Both the position numbers and the translations under genes were made by a program. From assembly GCA_002345215.1 (NCBI GenBank), contig DDVH01000022.1, forward strand, positions 286,493-329,030: a stretch of DNA of 42,538 nt, given 5' to 3'. Positions 14,900-23,710 of this stretch are shown in pieces. Source of the DNA: Anaerolineales bacterium UBA2317 (GTDB taxonomy: Bacteria > Chloroflexota > Anaerolineae > Anaerolineales > Villigracilaceae). How positions within the stretch are numbered: the stretch's first letter is position 1; every line of letters starts with the position of its first letter. The notes beneath the pieces are model-generated. The model made no database searches. It saw nothing but the letters and a program-made list of their open reading frames with translations, and had not been told where the DNA came from.

Positions 14900-15508
14900 T
14901 CAATCTGCAAAATTGATTTGCAAATCCTCTGTTTTAATTTTTACTCCGTTCAATGCTTCAAAACTCAAATTCCATCGGTCTAAATTGTATCCACTTGCGA
15001 CGCGGTCAAACAAGGCGTGATAGCCTGCTTTGACCATCGTATTCCAATTTAAGTTTAGTAAATCAGAAACATTTTTTATAGCAGTGATGTCATTGCTTTC
15101 GATTTCAACAAATTTGCCGTATGGCAATTCATCAAGCATGATGTGTGTTTCATGCAATTCATACGTTGTCCGAAATTTTTCATAAAACACAACGGGCTTA
15201 AAACCAAGTGACTCTAGCAATTGTTTTGCTTTGTCAAAATCTTCAACTACAAACTCAATTTCTTCACGGCTCATCACGCCGCTTTCACCTTCTTTACTTG
15301 GACCCTTAAAAGTTAATTTCGCTTGCTCATCTTTTCTGAGTCGTAATACTTTTTGATTATTTCTCAATTCATTATTCGGAAAATCAAAGCGATAATTAAT
15401 TTCATGCACGCGAGGTTGAATCAATTGCGCCTTCAACTCCAGAAGGCGCAACTCAATCGGCTTCAAATCCCGCACAAAAAATTTAACTTCGGTTTCTTGA
15501 TTTAACAT
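14900..15508 (-). CDS. CYTH-domain protein (class IV adenylate cyclase / thiamine triphosphatase-like)
   Basis: The 202-residue protein opens MLNQETEVKFFV, carrying the ExExK signature that binds triphosphate and metal in CYTH enzymes, and continues with the barrel strands LRLRKDEQAKLTFKGP, SREEIEFVVEDFDKAKQLLESLGF and FEIES-type FVEIESND. Members hydrolyse inorganic or thiamine triphosphate or make cAMP; similarity in length and order suggests the CyaB-like group, but activity is not predictable. I chose the ATG at 15508; the frame stays open upstream only because of the adjacent CACAGAG repeat. It lies about 100 bp downstream of the BCCP gene. Confidence 0.85.
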   Translation of the reverse strand: MLNQETEVKFFVRDLKPIELRLLELKAQLIQPRVHEINYRFDFPNNELRNNQKVLRLRKDEQAKLTFKGPSKEGESGVMSREEIEFVVEDFDKAKQLLESLGFKPVVFYEKFRTTYELHETHIMLDELPYGKFVEIESNDITAIKNVSDLLNLNWNTMVKAGYHALFDRVASGYNLDRWNLSFEALNGVKIKTEDLQINFAD

Positions 15509-15525
15509 ATTTTCACATAATCTTT

Positions 15526-15600
15526 TAGCCACAGAGGTCACAGAGATATTTGAGAAAACCCTTTTAAAAATCTCAGTGAACTCTGTGTTCTCTGTGGCTA
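15526..15600. repeat. CACAGAG-type inverted repeat
   Basis: TAGCCACAGAGGTCACAGAG at the left and CTCTGTGTTCTCTGTGGCTA at the right form a long imperfect stem between the BCCP and CYTH genes. It is read through on the minus strand and could act as an intercistronic hairpin. Confidence 0.75.
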
Positions 15601-15606
15601 TGCTTT

Positions 15607-16104
15607 TTACTTCACACTTAAGAGTGCTTGCTTTTGCTCCACACTTTCCCCAGCCTTCACTCGAATCCGCTCCGCGATTCCATCTTTCGGTGACTTTAAT
15701 TCATTTTGCATTTTCATTGATTCAAGAATAATCAACACTTGTCCCTTTTTGATTTCTTGACCTTCTGAAACTGGAATGGCGACAACTAAGCCTGGCATAG
15801 GGGCTTTGAGGTTAAACTCGCCTCCTTCTGCCACGCCTCCACCTGCCGCGGCTCGCAGACGCTTTTCTCTTTCATCTTCCACTGTAATTTGATATTGCTT
15901 ACCGCGCATCAAAACTTGCCAGCCTTCATCACTTTCAGAGATAAACGACTCGTATGATTTTCCATCTAAGATAACAGAAAAGACAGGCTGACCATTCACA
16001 GATTCAAAATCCACAGCCAGCAAACGGTCACCAACGCGGATGTGTTTTTCATCCACAACTTCTATTAGATATTCTTTTCCATCAACGGTTGTTATATATT
16101 TCAT
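15607..16104 (-). CDS. Biotin carboxyl carrier protein of an acyl-CoA carboxylase
   Basis: The 165-residue protein ends in a biotinyl domain with APMPG (101-105) and ILESMKMQNEL, where Lys131, 35 residues from the C-terminus, is the biotin site. The N-terminal half (to about residue 85) resembles the BT-like region found in propionyl-CoA carboxylase alpha chains, followed by a Gly/Ala linker. The ATG at 16104 has GAGG 7 nt upstream; a TTG just before it would add one Met. It lies after the biotin carboxylase gene, so carboxylase alpha functions are split over two genes. Confidence 0.9.
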   Translation of the reverse strand: MKYITTVDGKEYLIEVVDEKHIRVGDRLLAVDFESVNGQPVFSVILDGKSYESFISESDEGWQVLMRGKQYQITVEDEREKRLRAAAGGGVAEGGEFNLKAPMPGLVVAIPVSEGQEIKKGQVLIILESMKMQNELKSPKDGIAERIRVKAGESVEQKQALLSVK

Positions 16105-16105
16105 C

Positions 16106-16146
16106 AATTAGCCTCAATCGTAAATCATAAATCGTCAATCGTAAAT
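16106..16146. repeat. AATCGTAAATC short tandem filler
   Basis: The gap between the biotin carboxylase and BCCP genes consists of near-tandem units: TCAATCGTAAATCATAAATC then GTCAATCGTAAAT. It is a simple degenerate repeat. Confidence 0.55.
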
Positions 16147-17652
16147 TTAACGATGCATTCTTTCCCAACGTCCAACCCATTTCCAATTGCTGGTATCACG
16201 TTCATTCGGGCGGAAGATTCTTGCGGAACGCTCAGTTTGTTGATGGGCAACCAATGTCGCTAGAATCGCGGCAATTTCCACGTTAGGATCTGAAGCGTTT
16301 TCTGTATCCATTGAAAAACGTTCTTCCACAAAACGTGTATCAAATTGCCCGCCCATAAAGCGATGCGAATCCATCAATGTTTGATGAAATGGAATATTGG
16401 TGCGAACGCCAACGATGCGATATTCTTCCAAAGCACGGCGCATTCTCAAAATTGCTTGGGCGCGAGTTTCACCCCACACGATTAATTTCGCAATCATTGG
16501 ATCATAATACGGCGTGATTTCAAAACCTGGATACACGCCTGTATCCACACGCACGCCCGGACCTGTCGGTAACAAACTATGTGCAATTCGTCCAGTAGAT
16601 GGAATGAAATTATTAAACGGATCTTCGGCATTCACGCGACATTCAATGGCATGACCATTAAATTTAATTTGGTCTTGTGTGTAACTTAATTGTCTGCCAC
16701 GCGCGATACGAATTTGTTCAGCAACAATATCTACGCCTGTAATCATTTCAGTAATCGGATGTTCCACTTGCAAACGCGTGTTCATTTCAAGAAAATAAAA
16801 ATTTTTATCTTTATCAACTAAAAATTCAATCGTGCCTGCATTGACGTAATCCACAGCCTGCGCAGATTTCACCGCCACGCTCCCCATTTTTTCGCGCAAC
16901 TCTTCATCCATAAATGGCGAAGGCGCTTCTTCCAATAATTTTTGATGACGACGTTGAATCGAACATTCGCGTTCGCCCAAATGAATCACATTGCCATGCG
17001 AATCAGCAAGGATTTGAAATTCGATATGACGCGCGCCTTCGACTAATTTTTCAAGATAGACATTCCCGTCACCGAAAGCGGATTCTGCTTCACGCCTCGC
17101 GGACTCAAGTAAAGCTGGCATCTCGCCTATGCTTTTTACTTCCCGCATGCCTTTTCCGCCACCACCAGCAGTGGCTTTGATTAATAATGGAAATCCAATC
17201 GTCGGTGCAATCTTAAGTAAATCTTCGTTGGTCATATTGCCGACATCTTCAGTGCCGGGTACAACCGGCACACCGGCTTTGATGACTGTTGCCCGCGCTT
17301 TGCCTTTATCTCCCATCGCCGCAATGGATGATGGTTTCGGTCCGATAAAAGCAATGCCTAAGTCTGCACATTTTGCGGCGAAGTCTTCACGCTCTGCTAA
17401 AAATCCATAACCCGGATGAATCGCATCCGCCCCAGATTTTTTGGCAATATCCAAAATTTTATCTGCTCGTAAATATGATTCGCGTGATGGTGCCGGACCT
17501 AATAAATAGGCTTCATCTGCATAACGGACGTGTAACGCGTTTCTATCTACTTCAGAAAACACAGCAACAGTTTCTAAACCGAGTTCTCTGCATGCGCGAA
17601 TGATACGAACAGCAATCTCACCACGATTTGCAATTAATACTTTTTTGAACAT
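16147..17652 (-). CDS. accC: Biotin carboxylase subunit of acetyl/propionyl-CoA carboxylase
   Basis: The 501-residue protein is a biotin carboxylase that uses ATP and bicarbonate to carboxylate biotin on BCCP. It starts MFKKVLIANRGEIAVRII; the ATP-grasp glycine loop is ATAGGGGKGMR (about 161-171), and the metal and catalytic region FLEMNTRLQVEHPITE is present, as is the C-terminal lid region. It is about 50 residues longer than a minimal AccC (about 450), with a C-terminal tail rich in Arg/Trp (RPNERDTSNWKWVGRW). The BCCP and carboxyltransferase genes flank it on the same strand, which supports a three-gene acyl-CoA carboxylase. Confidence 0.93.
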   Translation of the reverse strand: MFKKVLIANRGEIAVRIIRACRELGLETVAVFSEVDRNALHVRYADEAYLLGPAPSRESYLRADKILDIAKKSGADAIHPGYGFLAEREDFAAKCADLGIAFIGPKPSSIAAMGDKGKARATVIKAGVPVVPGTEDVGNMTNEDLLKIAPTIGFPLLIKATAGGGGKGMREVKSIGEMPALLESARREAESAFGDGNVYLEKLVEGARHIEFQILADSHGNVIHLGERECSIQRRHQKLLEEAPSPFMDEELREKMGSVAVKSAQAVDYVNAGTIEFLVDKDKNFYFLEMNTRLQVEHPITEMITGVDIVAEQIRIARGRQLSYTQDQIKFNGHAIECRVNAEDPFNNFIPSTGRIAHSLLPTGPGVRVDTGVYPGFEITPYYDPMIAKLIVWGETRAQAILRMRRALEEYRIVGVRTNIPFHQTLMDSHRFMGGQFDTRFVEERFSMDTENASDPNVEIAAILATLVAHQQTERSARIFRPNERDTSNWKWVGRWERMHR

Positions 17653-17666
17653 AAAACCTCATTTAT

Positions 17667-17792
17667 TCGTTATTGCGAGGGCTGGTGGTTGAGTAGGACG
17701 AAGTCCGTATCGAAACCAAGCCCGAAGCAATCTTATGATTATGTAGGAGATTGCTTTGCCACAAAGAGCAAAAGCGTGGCTCGCAATGACAT
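17667..17792. repeat. R2 element with an R4 hairpin nested in its first arm
   Basis: Outer arms are TTATTGCGAGG and CTCGCAATGACAT. Where other R2 copies have GGGC-GCA-GCCC, this one has GGGCT, then an R4-type hairpin (GGTGGTTGAGTAGGAC to GTCCGTATCGAAACC, about 17684-17719), then AGCCCGAAGCAATC. It lies between the carboxyltransferase and biotin carboxylase genes. Confidence 0.8.
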
Positions 17793-17795
17793 TAA

Positions 17796-19346
17796 TTACA
17801 ATGGAATATTTCCATGCTTCTTAGCAGGGTTACTGTCACGTTTATTGCTTAACATTTCTAAAGCATTAATCAAACGTGGACGAGTTTCTTTTGGCTCAAT
17901 CACATCATCAATGTAGCCGCGTTCTGCCGCAACATATGGATTCGCAAATTTTTCTTTATAGTCTGCAACCAACTCTGCTTTTTTAGCAACTGGGTCTTTT
18001 GCCGCTTCTAATTCTTTACGGAAGATAATATTGACCGCACCATCTGGTCCCATCACTGCGATTTCAGCAGTGGGCCAAGCAAAATTAACGTCACTGCGAA
18101 TATGTTTTGATGACATTACGCAATAGGCTCCGCCGTATGCTTTTCTTGTAATCACAGTTAGTTTTGGAACAGTTGCTTCACAATAAGCATATAACAATTT
18201 GGCACCTGAACGAATAATGCCATGATGTTCTTGGAAGGTACCGGGTAAAAATCCTGGCACATCTTCAAACGTGATAATCGGAATGTTGAACGAATCACAA
18301 AAACGGATAAATCTGGCGGCTTTTTCGCTGGCATCAATATCTAATACACCTGCTAACACTGCTGGTTGATTCGCAATAATCCCAACCGAATGACCACCTA
18401 ATCTCGCAAATCCAACCACAACATTTTGCGCATAATTCTCATGGATTTCAAAAAAGTTTCCGTCATCCATAATCATGTGAATCACTTCTTTGATGTCATA
18501 AGGCTTATTAGGGTCATCTGGCACAATTTCGTTTAATGTTTCATCCATTCGCAATGAGTCATCGCTTGTGGCTACAAATGGCGTATCTTCCATATTATTT
18601 TGTGGCAAATACCCTAGCATTTTGCGAATCAAATACAAAGTATCAGCTTCGCTATCTGCAGCAACGTGACATACCCCAGATTTTTCTGAATGGACACTTG
18701 CGCCGCCCAATTCCTCTTGAGTCACTTCTTCATGTGTCACTGCTTTAACAACATCAGGTCCCGTCACAAACATGTAAGAAGTATTGCGTGTCATAAAAAT
18801 AAAATCAGTCAATGCTGGTGAATATACAGCACCACCTGCACATGGTCCCATAATCGCAGAAATTTGTGGAACGACTCCAGATGCCATTGTGTTGCGTAAA
18901 AATATATCGGCATACCCTGCGAGTGCCACAACACCTTCTTGAATGCGTGCGCCACCTGAATCATTTAATCCAATGATCGGCGCGCCATTTTTCATGGCTA
19001 AATCCATAATCTTACAAATTTTTTCAGCGTGCACTTCACCTAAACTCCCACCAAACACTGTGAAGTCTTGCGAATAAACATATACCAATCTTCCTTCAAT
19101 CGTTCCCCAACCTGTCACAACAGAATCACCAGTAAATTTTTGTTCATCCAATCCAAAATCATGGGTACGATGTACAACAAACGCATCCACTTCACGGAAA
19201 GACCCTTTATCAAGTAGCAAGTCCAATCTTTCCCGTGCAGTGAGGCGTCCCTTTTTATGTTGAGCATCTATCCGCGCTTGCCCACCTCCCAAACGCGATT
19301 GTGCTTTTTTATCATTCAGTTGTTGAATTTTCGATTGTGCGCTCAT
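17796..19346 (-). CDS. pccB: Acyl-CoA carboxylase carboxyltransferase (propionyl-CoA carboxylase beta type)
   Basis: The 516-residue protein moves the carboxyl group from carboxybiotin to acyl-CoA. The N-terminal half has KGRLTARERLDLLLDKGSF, VYSQDFTVFGGSLGE and LNDSGGARIQEGV; the C-terminal half has PGFLPGTFQEHHGIIRSGAK, RKAYGGAYCVMSSK and the KHGNIPL terminus, all usual for PccB/MmdA proteins. With separate biotin carboxylase and BCCP genes downstream it most likely makes methylmalonyl-CoA from propionyl-CoA; acetyl-CoA use or decarboxylation cannot be excluded by sequence. The ATG at 19346 overlaps the end of the upstream membrane-protein gene by 35 bp; a TTG at 19376 is a less likely start. 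Confidence 0.93.
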   Translation of the reverse strand: MSAQSKIQQLNDKKAQSRLGGGQARIDAQHKKGRLTARERLDLLLDKGSFREVDAFVVHRTHDFGLDEQKFTGDSVVTGWGTIEGRLVYVYSQDFTVFGGSLGEVHAEKICKIMDLAMKNGAPIIGLNDSGGARIQEGVVALAGYADIFLRNTMASGVVPQISAIMGPCAGGAVYSPALTDFIFMTRNTSYMFVTGPDVVKAVTHEEVTQEELGGASVHSEKSGVCHVAADSEADTLYLIRKMLGYLPQNNMEDTPFVATSDDSLRMDETLNEIVPDDPNKPYDIKEVIHMIMDDGNFFEIHENYAQNVVVGFARLGGHSVGIIANQPAVLAGVLDIDASEKAARFIRFCDSFNIPIITFEDVPGFLPGTFQEHHGIIRSGAKLLYAYCEATVPKLTVITRKAYGGAYCVMSSKHIRSDVNFAWPTAEIAVMGPDGAVNIIFRKELEAAKDPVAKKAELVADYKEKFANPYVAAERGYIDDVIEPKETRPRLINALEMLSNKRDSNPAKKHGNIPL

Positions 19347-19725
19347 AAGCCTCTCTCGATAATGATTTTGTTGCAAAGTAGATAAAGATTAATATTATAA
19401 GATTTACAGCGATAGCAAACCACAAATTTGTTTTTCCATTTTGCCAGATTATTCTTTCGCTCCAATACCAGACGGTGTAACCTGCCGCAAGCGCGGGGAG
19501 CATTTTTACGCTCCAAACTTTTTTTTGCAAAATTCCCCTACATAAAACAATTCCTGCAATCACCAAGATTGTACTAATGATGACACTCATATATAGATTT
19601 GGGCTAGTTGCAAATTCAAGCAAAACATCTTGCCATGCAAGTAACGTCCATAATTTGATAAAGTTCCATGCTGTGAAAATTAACACCAACACTAGGGAGA
19701 GGGTTACTGAAAATGGTCGATTCAT
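19312..19725 (-). CDS. Hypothetical membrane protein in glycosyltransferase operon
   Basis: The 137-residue protein has four hydrophobic segments (about 6-23, 45-65, 73-88 and 100-118) and ends in a short polar tail (LSREAYERTIENSTTE). I recognise no family. The start codon directly abuts the stop of the large GT-C gene (19726), and its end overlaps the start of the carboxyltransferase gene, so it is translated as part of the operon. It may be an accessory membrane protein of the glycosyltransferase, by position only. Confidence 0.7.
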   Translation of the reverse strand: MNRPFSVTLSLVLVLIFTAWNFIKLWTLLAWQDVLLEFATSPNLYMSVIISTILVIAGIVLCRGILQKKVWSVKMLPALAAGYTVWYWSERIIWQNGKTNLWFAIAVNLIILIFIYFATKSLSREAYERTIENSTTE

Positions 19726-21795
19726 CTAATACTTTGGTTCTTCAAGCAAATAGAGTAAGTCTTTCCCACCATAACTGCTGTATCTTACTAAATACGGCGC
19801 AAATTGACCGTAGTATGGCGGAATAAGCAATAAACGTGGATTTGCAAACAGAATTGTCACTCCATGTTCATGTAAATAAATTGGTGCTTCTCCGTCTTTT
19901 AAGGCTTGGAAATATTCATAACTATTAATGAGTCCGTCCATATTTACAATAGTTCTGTCTTTAATTAGATAGCCGACATTTCCTCCGCCTGTCATACCAA
20001 TTACACTGCCGGGCGGTGTGTTTTCCTCTATATATGCTACAACTTCCATATATGCGCGGTCAGGTGGGAAGTAATCTCGCACCATTACAATTGAAACGAT
20101 GCGGTTGAAATGATATGCATAATAAACTATGACGATGAAAGCAGTCACTTCTAATAAGCGGCGTGCAACTTCGATTTTTTGTAATGGCTTGAGAATTAGG
20201 TGAGTCAGCAGACTAAACCCTAACGTAAGTAATATCATTTGGCTGACCCAATACCATTCTTTTGCTCCGCCGTAGGCTGTGGCTGTGTAAGATAAAAGTT
20301 GAATGCCACTGCCTGCGATTAATGGGATAAAACCAAGTCTTGTTAATTTTTGGGTTGTTTTTTGTTTATTGAACCAGAATAATATGAAACCAAAAACTGT
20401 GAAGATAACTATTACAGCGTAAAATCTTTCATCATACTTATCTGCTCCAGGAAGTAGCGGACGCAAATAATTTGAAGAAAACCAAAAAATTTCAGTAAAA
20501 GGTTCCCATGCTGTTATTTCTGTTGTTCCAGTCCCAAAATAGGAATGCCAATCTGAAGTGGGACGTTCATACGCGGAATTTGGCAATGTACCCCACCAAC
20601 GTTTGATTTGTCCGCTGACGGGGCTGGATGTACCAAATGCTAAATGATTGAAAAGCATGTAGATGATTAATAAGCCACCTAGCACACCATAAAATGCAAG
20701 ACCTTCGTTAAACCATGTTTTTATGTTGGATTTAAATTGTACAAGCGGTGTCTCGGCTTGACGAATGCCGGGGTTGGTAAACAAGTGGAAGGTAAGTCGA
20801 AGCGCAGTGAATAACAGCAGACTGATTCCAAAATCTAAAGCAAAGGCAGAACGCGGGAAATTTTCCCCAACTCCAATTTGAAGAAGCAGAAGATATATTC
20901 CAGCAGTAATTGCTGAGCTGATAATGGTTGCATAAAAAATGTTGAGAACATTTTTCAAAATTGAATTTGCGCGGTGTTGATATGTGCCAAAAAAATAAAG
21001 CGATAATGTTTTGACTATAACGGCGATAACCGTTGCTTCAACTGCTGAACTTGCGTATGTTGTATTGTAGGCTGAAAAACCAACGCGCAAAATTACGGAA
21101 CTAGTCATCGAAATAAGAATAATCAAAATATCAAGTGGCAGTAAATACCGTATAGGTGTGCCTCGAAATAAAATCCAAACGCCGATGATGACTGCTAGGA
21201 AAATTAAATCCAAACGGCTGAACATAACAATTGCCGACAGAAAACCTAGCCATGCAATTTGCTTGAGACTTACTTTTTCGGTTCGCCATATCTCTTCAAA
21301 TTGTGAAAGTTTATAAACTAAATAAACAATAGCTAATGCCGCAATTGGTGTTTCTAACCCCATTTGATAAACAGTTTGATGAATATAAAAATTGAAAGAC
21401 CAAAACGTGGCGGCTAAAATTGCAACTGCATGAGAAAGATGTTTCTTAATTAATCTATATAACAAAACAGCAGTTGTTGCTTGCATAAGAGAAATTACAA
21501 CCAATAAAACGCGTAACGGCAAAATAACATCAAAACGAGCCAATGCGAAAATGGGAATACAAATCAACATCCATAACGGATGATAGCCGTTGGTTGAGTT
21601 GATGCCATCAAATGTACTTCCATATCCTTCGGTGATATTTTGGGCTACCTTGAAGTAATAATATGCATCATCACGTTTGAACCAATAATTTGGAAATGTA
21701 TAAGCATCGGCTAATGATGCTTGTATGTGTATCCCTAAAATTGTTATCGTTAATAAAATTTCAAAAATAGAAAATTGTTTTACAAAATTTTTCAT
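19726..21795 (-). CDS. Large GT-C type membrane glycosyltransferase-like protein
   Basis: The 689-residue polytopic protein has a GT-C layout: an N-terminal membrane segment, then an acidic first loop (KRDDAYYYFKVAQNITEGYGSTFDGI with DD as the likely catalytic acidic pair), NGYHPLWM, about a dozen membrane helices and a C-terminal soluble part (from about residue 590, YFPPDRAYMEVVAYIEENTP and VNMDGLINSY). Such proteins transfer sugars from polyprenyl-phosphate carriers. The GT2 protein encoded three genes upstream could make the donor. It overlaps the MDR gene by 4 bp, which implies translational coupling. Confidence 0.8.
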   Translation of the reverse strand: MKNFVKQFSIFEILLTITILGIHIQASLADAYTFPNYWFKRDDAYYYFKVAQNITEGYGSTFDGINSTNGYHPLWMLICIPIFALARFDVILPLRVLLVVISLMQATTAVLLYRLIKKHLSHAVAILAATFWSFNFYIHQTVYQMGLETPIAALAIVYLVYKLSQFEEIWRTEKVSLKQIAWLGFLSAIVMFSRLDLIFLAVIIGVWILFRGTPIRYLLPLDILIILISMTSSVILRVGFSAYNTTYASSAVEATVIAVIVKTLSLYFFGTYQHRANSILKNVLNIFYATIISSAITAGIYLLLLQIGVGENFPRSAFALDFGISLLLFTALRLTFHLFTNPGIRQAETPLVQFKSNIKTWFNEGLAFYGVLGGLLIIYMLFNHLAFGTSSPVSGQIKRWWGTLPNSAYERPTSDWHSYFGTGTTEITAWEPFTEIFWFSSNYLRPLLPGADKYDERFYAVIVIFTVFGFILFWFNKQKTTQKLTRLGFIPLIAGSGIQLLSYTATAYGGAKEWYWVSQMILLTLGFSLLTHLILKPLQKIEVARRLLEVTAFIVIVYYAYHFNRIVSIVMVRDYFPPDRAYMEVVAYIEENTPPGSVIGMTGGGNVGYLIKDRTIVNMDGLINSYEYFQALKDGEAPIYLHEHGVTILFANPRLLLIPPYYGQFAPYLVRYSSYGGKDLLYLLEEPKY

Positions 21796-22823
21796 TGAAT
21801 ATTAAGTGTAATCTTTCCAAAATTTTCATTATGCCAAAGCCGTTCTTGCGCAAGGGCGGCGTCTTTCAAATCAAATGTTTTATCAATCACAGGTTTAAGT
21901 TTTCCTGCTACAACTAAATCCATCACCTCAGCAAATTCGGATATGGTGCTCATGGTTGAACCAAGAATCGAAAGATGCTTGGCAAAAATATAGCGGTTAT
22001 CAATTTCAAATTTTGGGGCTCCACTGTTCCCAACTGTTAATAACCTCCCACCTTTTTTCAATGCCCGAAAACTTAATGGAAAAGTCGTACCAACATTATC
22101 TACAATGACATCCACGCCACGTTTTTCAGTCGTCAGAAAAATCGATTTCGACCAATCCTCTTCTTTCAACCTATCAATCAAAACATCAGCCCCAAGCATT
22201 TCGGCTTGCTCTAATTTTTTTTGATTAGACCCAATCACGATAACTTTTGCGCCAAGATATTTTCCGATTTGAATTGATGCGGAATTAACGCCTCCACCTG
22301 CGCCTACAATTGCTACAGTTTCCCCAGCAGTGACCTTGCCTCGACTTACCATCGAATGCCATGCAGTTTGATACACCAATGCCGCCGCAGCAGATTTGTG
22401 AAAATCAAAATCTTTTGGCAATTTATATAATTGACGAATTGGCAAACAAATATATTCGCAATACGTTCCCCGAACAGTTTCACCAAGTAAATGCCAATGT
22501 TTGCATAAATTATCTCTTCCGGTTTTGCAGAATTCACATTCACCACATCCTAAGTTTGCATTGATCGCAACTCTATCACCAACTTGAAATTCTGTTACAT
22601 TTTCGCCAAGTGCTTCAATTTCACCTGCACCATCTGCGCCATTGATGTGGGGCATTTCAAGTTTTAATCCAGCCCAACCATTGCGCACAAACACATCCAT
22701 GCGATTTAAAGCCGCCGCACGGAGTCGAATCAAAACCTCGCCTGCTTTCGGTTGCGGAGTTGGGAAATCAGTATATTGAAGGACTTCAGGTCCACCATGT
22801 TGATGGAAGAGAACTGCTTTCAA
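21792..22823 (-). CDS. Zinc-type MDR family alcohol dehydrogenase/quinone oxidoreductase-like
   Basis: The 343-residue protein is a medium-chain dehydrogenase/reductase. Cys93, Cys96, Cys99 and Cys107 (GCGECEFCKTGRDNLC) form a structural zinc site, and IVGAGGGVNSASIQIGKYLGAKVI is the NAD(P) Rossmann motif. The usual catalytic zinc ligands are replaced: Asn40 in AALNRMD stands where Cys is expected and the GHE motif reads GADGAGE. It may therefore work like quinone oxidoreductases without catalytic zinc. It overlaps genes on both sides by 4 bp within the glycan operon. The substrate is unknown. Confidence 0.85.
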   Translation of the reverse strand: MKAVLFHQHGGPEVLQYTDFPTPQPKAGEVLIRLRAAALNRMDVFVRNGWAGLKLEMPHINGADGAGEIEALGENVTEFQVGDRVAINANLGCGECEFCKTGRDNLCKHWHLLGETVRGTYCEYICLPIRQLYKLPKDFDFHKSAAAALVYQTAWHSMVSRGKVTAGETVAIVGAGGGVNSASIQIGKYLGAKVIVIGSNQKKLEQAEMLGADVLIDRLKEEDWSKSIFLTTEKRGVDVIVDNVGTTFPLSFRALKKGGRLLTVGNSGAPKFEIDNRYIFAKHLSILGSTMSTISEFAEVMDLVVAGKLKPVIDKTFDLKDAALAQERLWHNENFGKITLNIQ

Positions 22824-23710
22824 TTCTTTTTCCTGACAATTGCTGTAAGAGAACCGTTATCTGAATAAATGCTAAAACGGTTGAGAAAATTTATCATTGC
22901 TTGGTTAAATTTACCTAATTTTCCACCTAAACGAAATATTCTCCGATACAAAAACCCCAAGGTGGCATATTGACCTGCTCGTCGAATCTCTAGCACCTCA
23001 AATTTTTCTCCTAAAACTTTGCGAATCGTATCAGGTGCCCAATAAAAAACATGCTCAGGCAATTTAAATGAAACCCAATTTTTGCCAGAAATTTTTGCAA
23101 GCAAACTTTTGGGGTTGGGGGTGGTGATGGCAAGTACACCGTTGGGTTTTAGAAATTTGTGAATGGCATTTAAAAATTCTTTTGGTCTATAAATATGTTC
23201 AAATGTATCAAATGCGACTATTAAATCAAAACTTTCTGGCTGATAATTTGCAGTTTCAATTATGCCTAACTGAATTTTATTACCCCATTCTTTTTGAGCC
23301 ATTTCTACAATGTAATCTGAGGGGTCAATGCCATACACATCAAAGCCTAAATTCTTTGCGGCAGTGAGAAAATAACCAGGTCCACAACCAATGTCTAGTG
23401 CTTTGCCTGATGATTTATATGGCGCAATTTGCTTTAATCGCAAAGTAAAGGTGTTTATCCAATTTCCACTGATTTCAAGATATTCATCATATCCCTGACC
23501 CGACACATTGGATTTGTAATATGATTCATCTTTATAGAATTTCATAATTGCATCTTGTGTTAATCTCGGGGAAAGATAATTCAAGTCACAAGAATTGCAA
23601 GCAACGACCTTATACGGACTAAAATCATAGCGAATATCTGCTAAGGCTGAAGGTCCGCAGAGGGGGCAAGTAACAGTTTCAAGGTCAGAGGGGGAGGCGA
23701 TGTGTGTCAT
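22820..23710 (-). CDS. Class I SAM-dependent methyltransferase with N-terminal zinc ribbon
   Basis: The 296-residue protein starts with a zinc-ribbon-like pair CPLCG (15-19) and CNSC (38-41), followed by a class I methyltransferase fold: ALDIGCGPGYFLTAAKN (motif I), VYGIDPSDYIVEMAQ, FDLIVAFDTFEHI (motif II/III region) and VLAITTPNPKS. Proteins of this layout modify sugars or lipids in surface-polysaccharide clusters. It overlaps its neighbours by 4 bp on both sides (GT2 upstream, MDR downstream), so it is surely part of this operon. The acceptor is not predictable. Confidence 0.85.
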   Translation of the reverse strand: MTHIASPSDLETVTCPLCGPSALADIRYDFSPYKVVACNSCDLNYLSPRLTQDAIMKFYKDESYYKSNVSGQGYDEYLEISGNWINTFTLRLKQIAPYKSSGKALDIGCGPGYFLTAAKNLGFDVYGIDPSDYIVEMAQKEWGNKIQLGIIETANYQPESFDLIVAFDTFEHIYRPKEFLNAIHKFLKPNGVLAITTPNPKSLLAKISGKNWVSFKLPEHVFYWAPDTIRKVLGEKFEVLEIRRAGQYATLGFLYRRIFRLGGKLGKFNQAMINFLNRFSIYSDNGSLTAIVRKKN

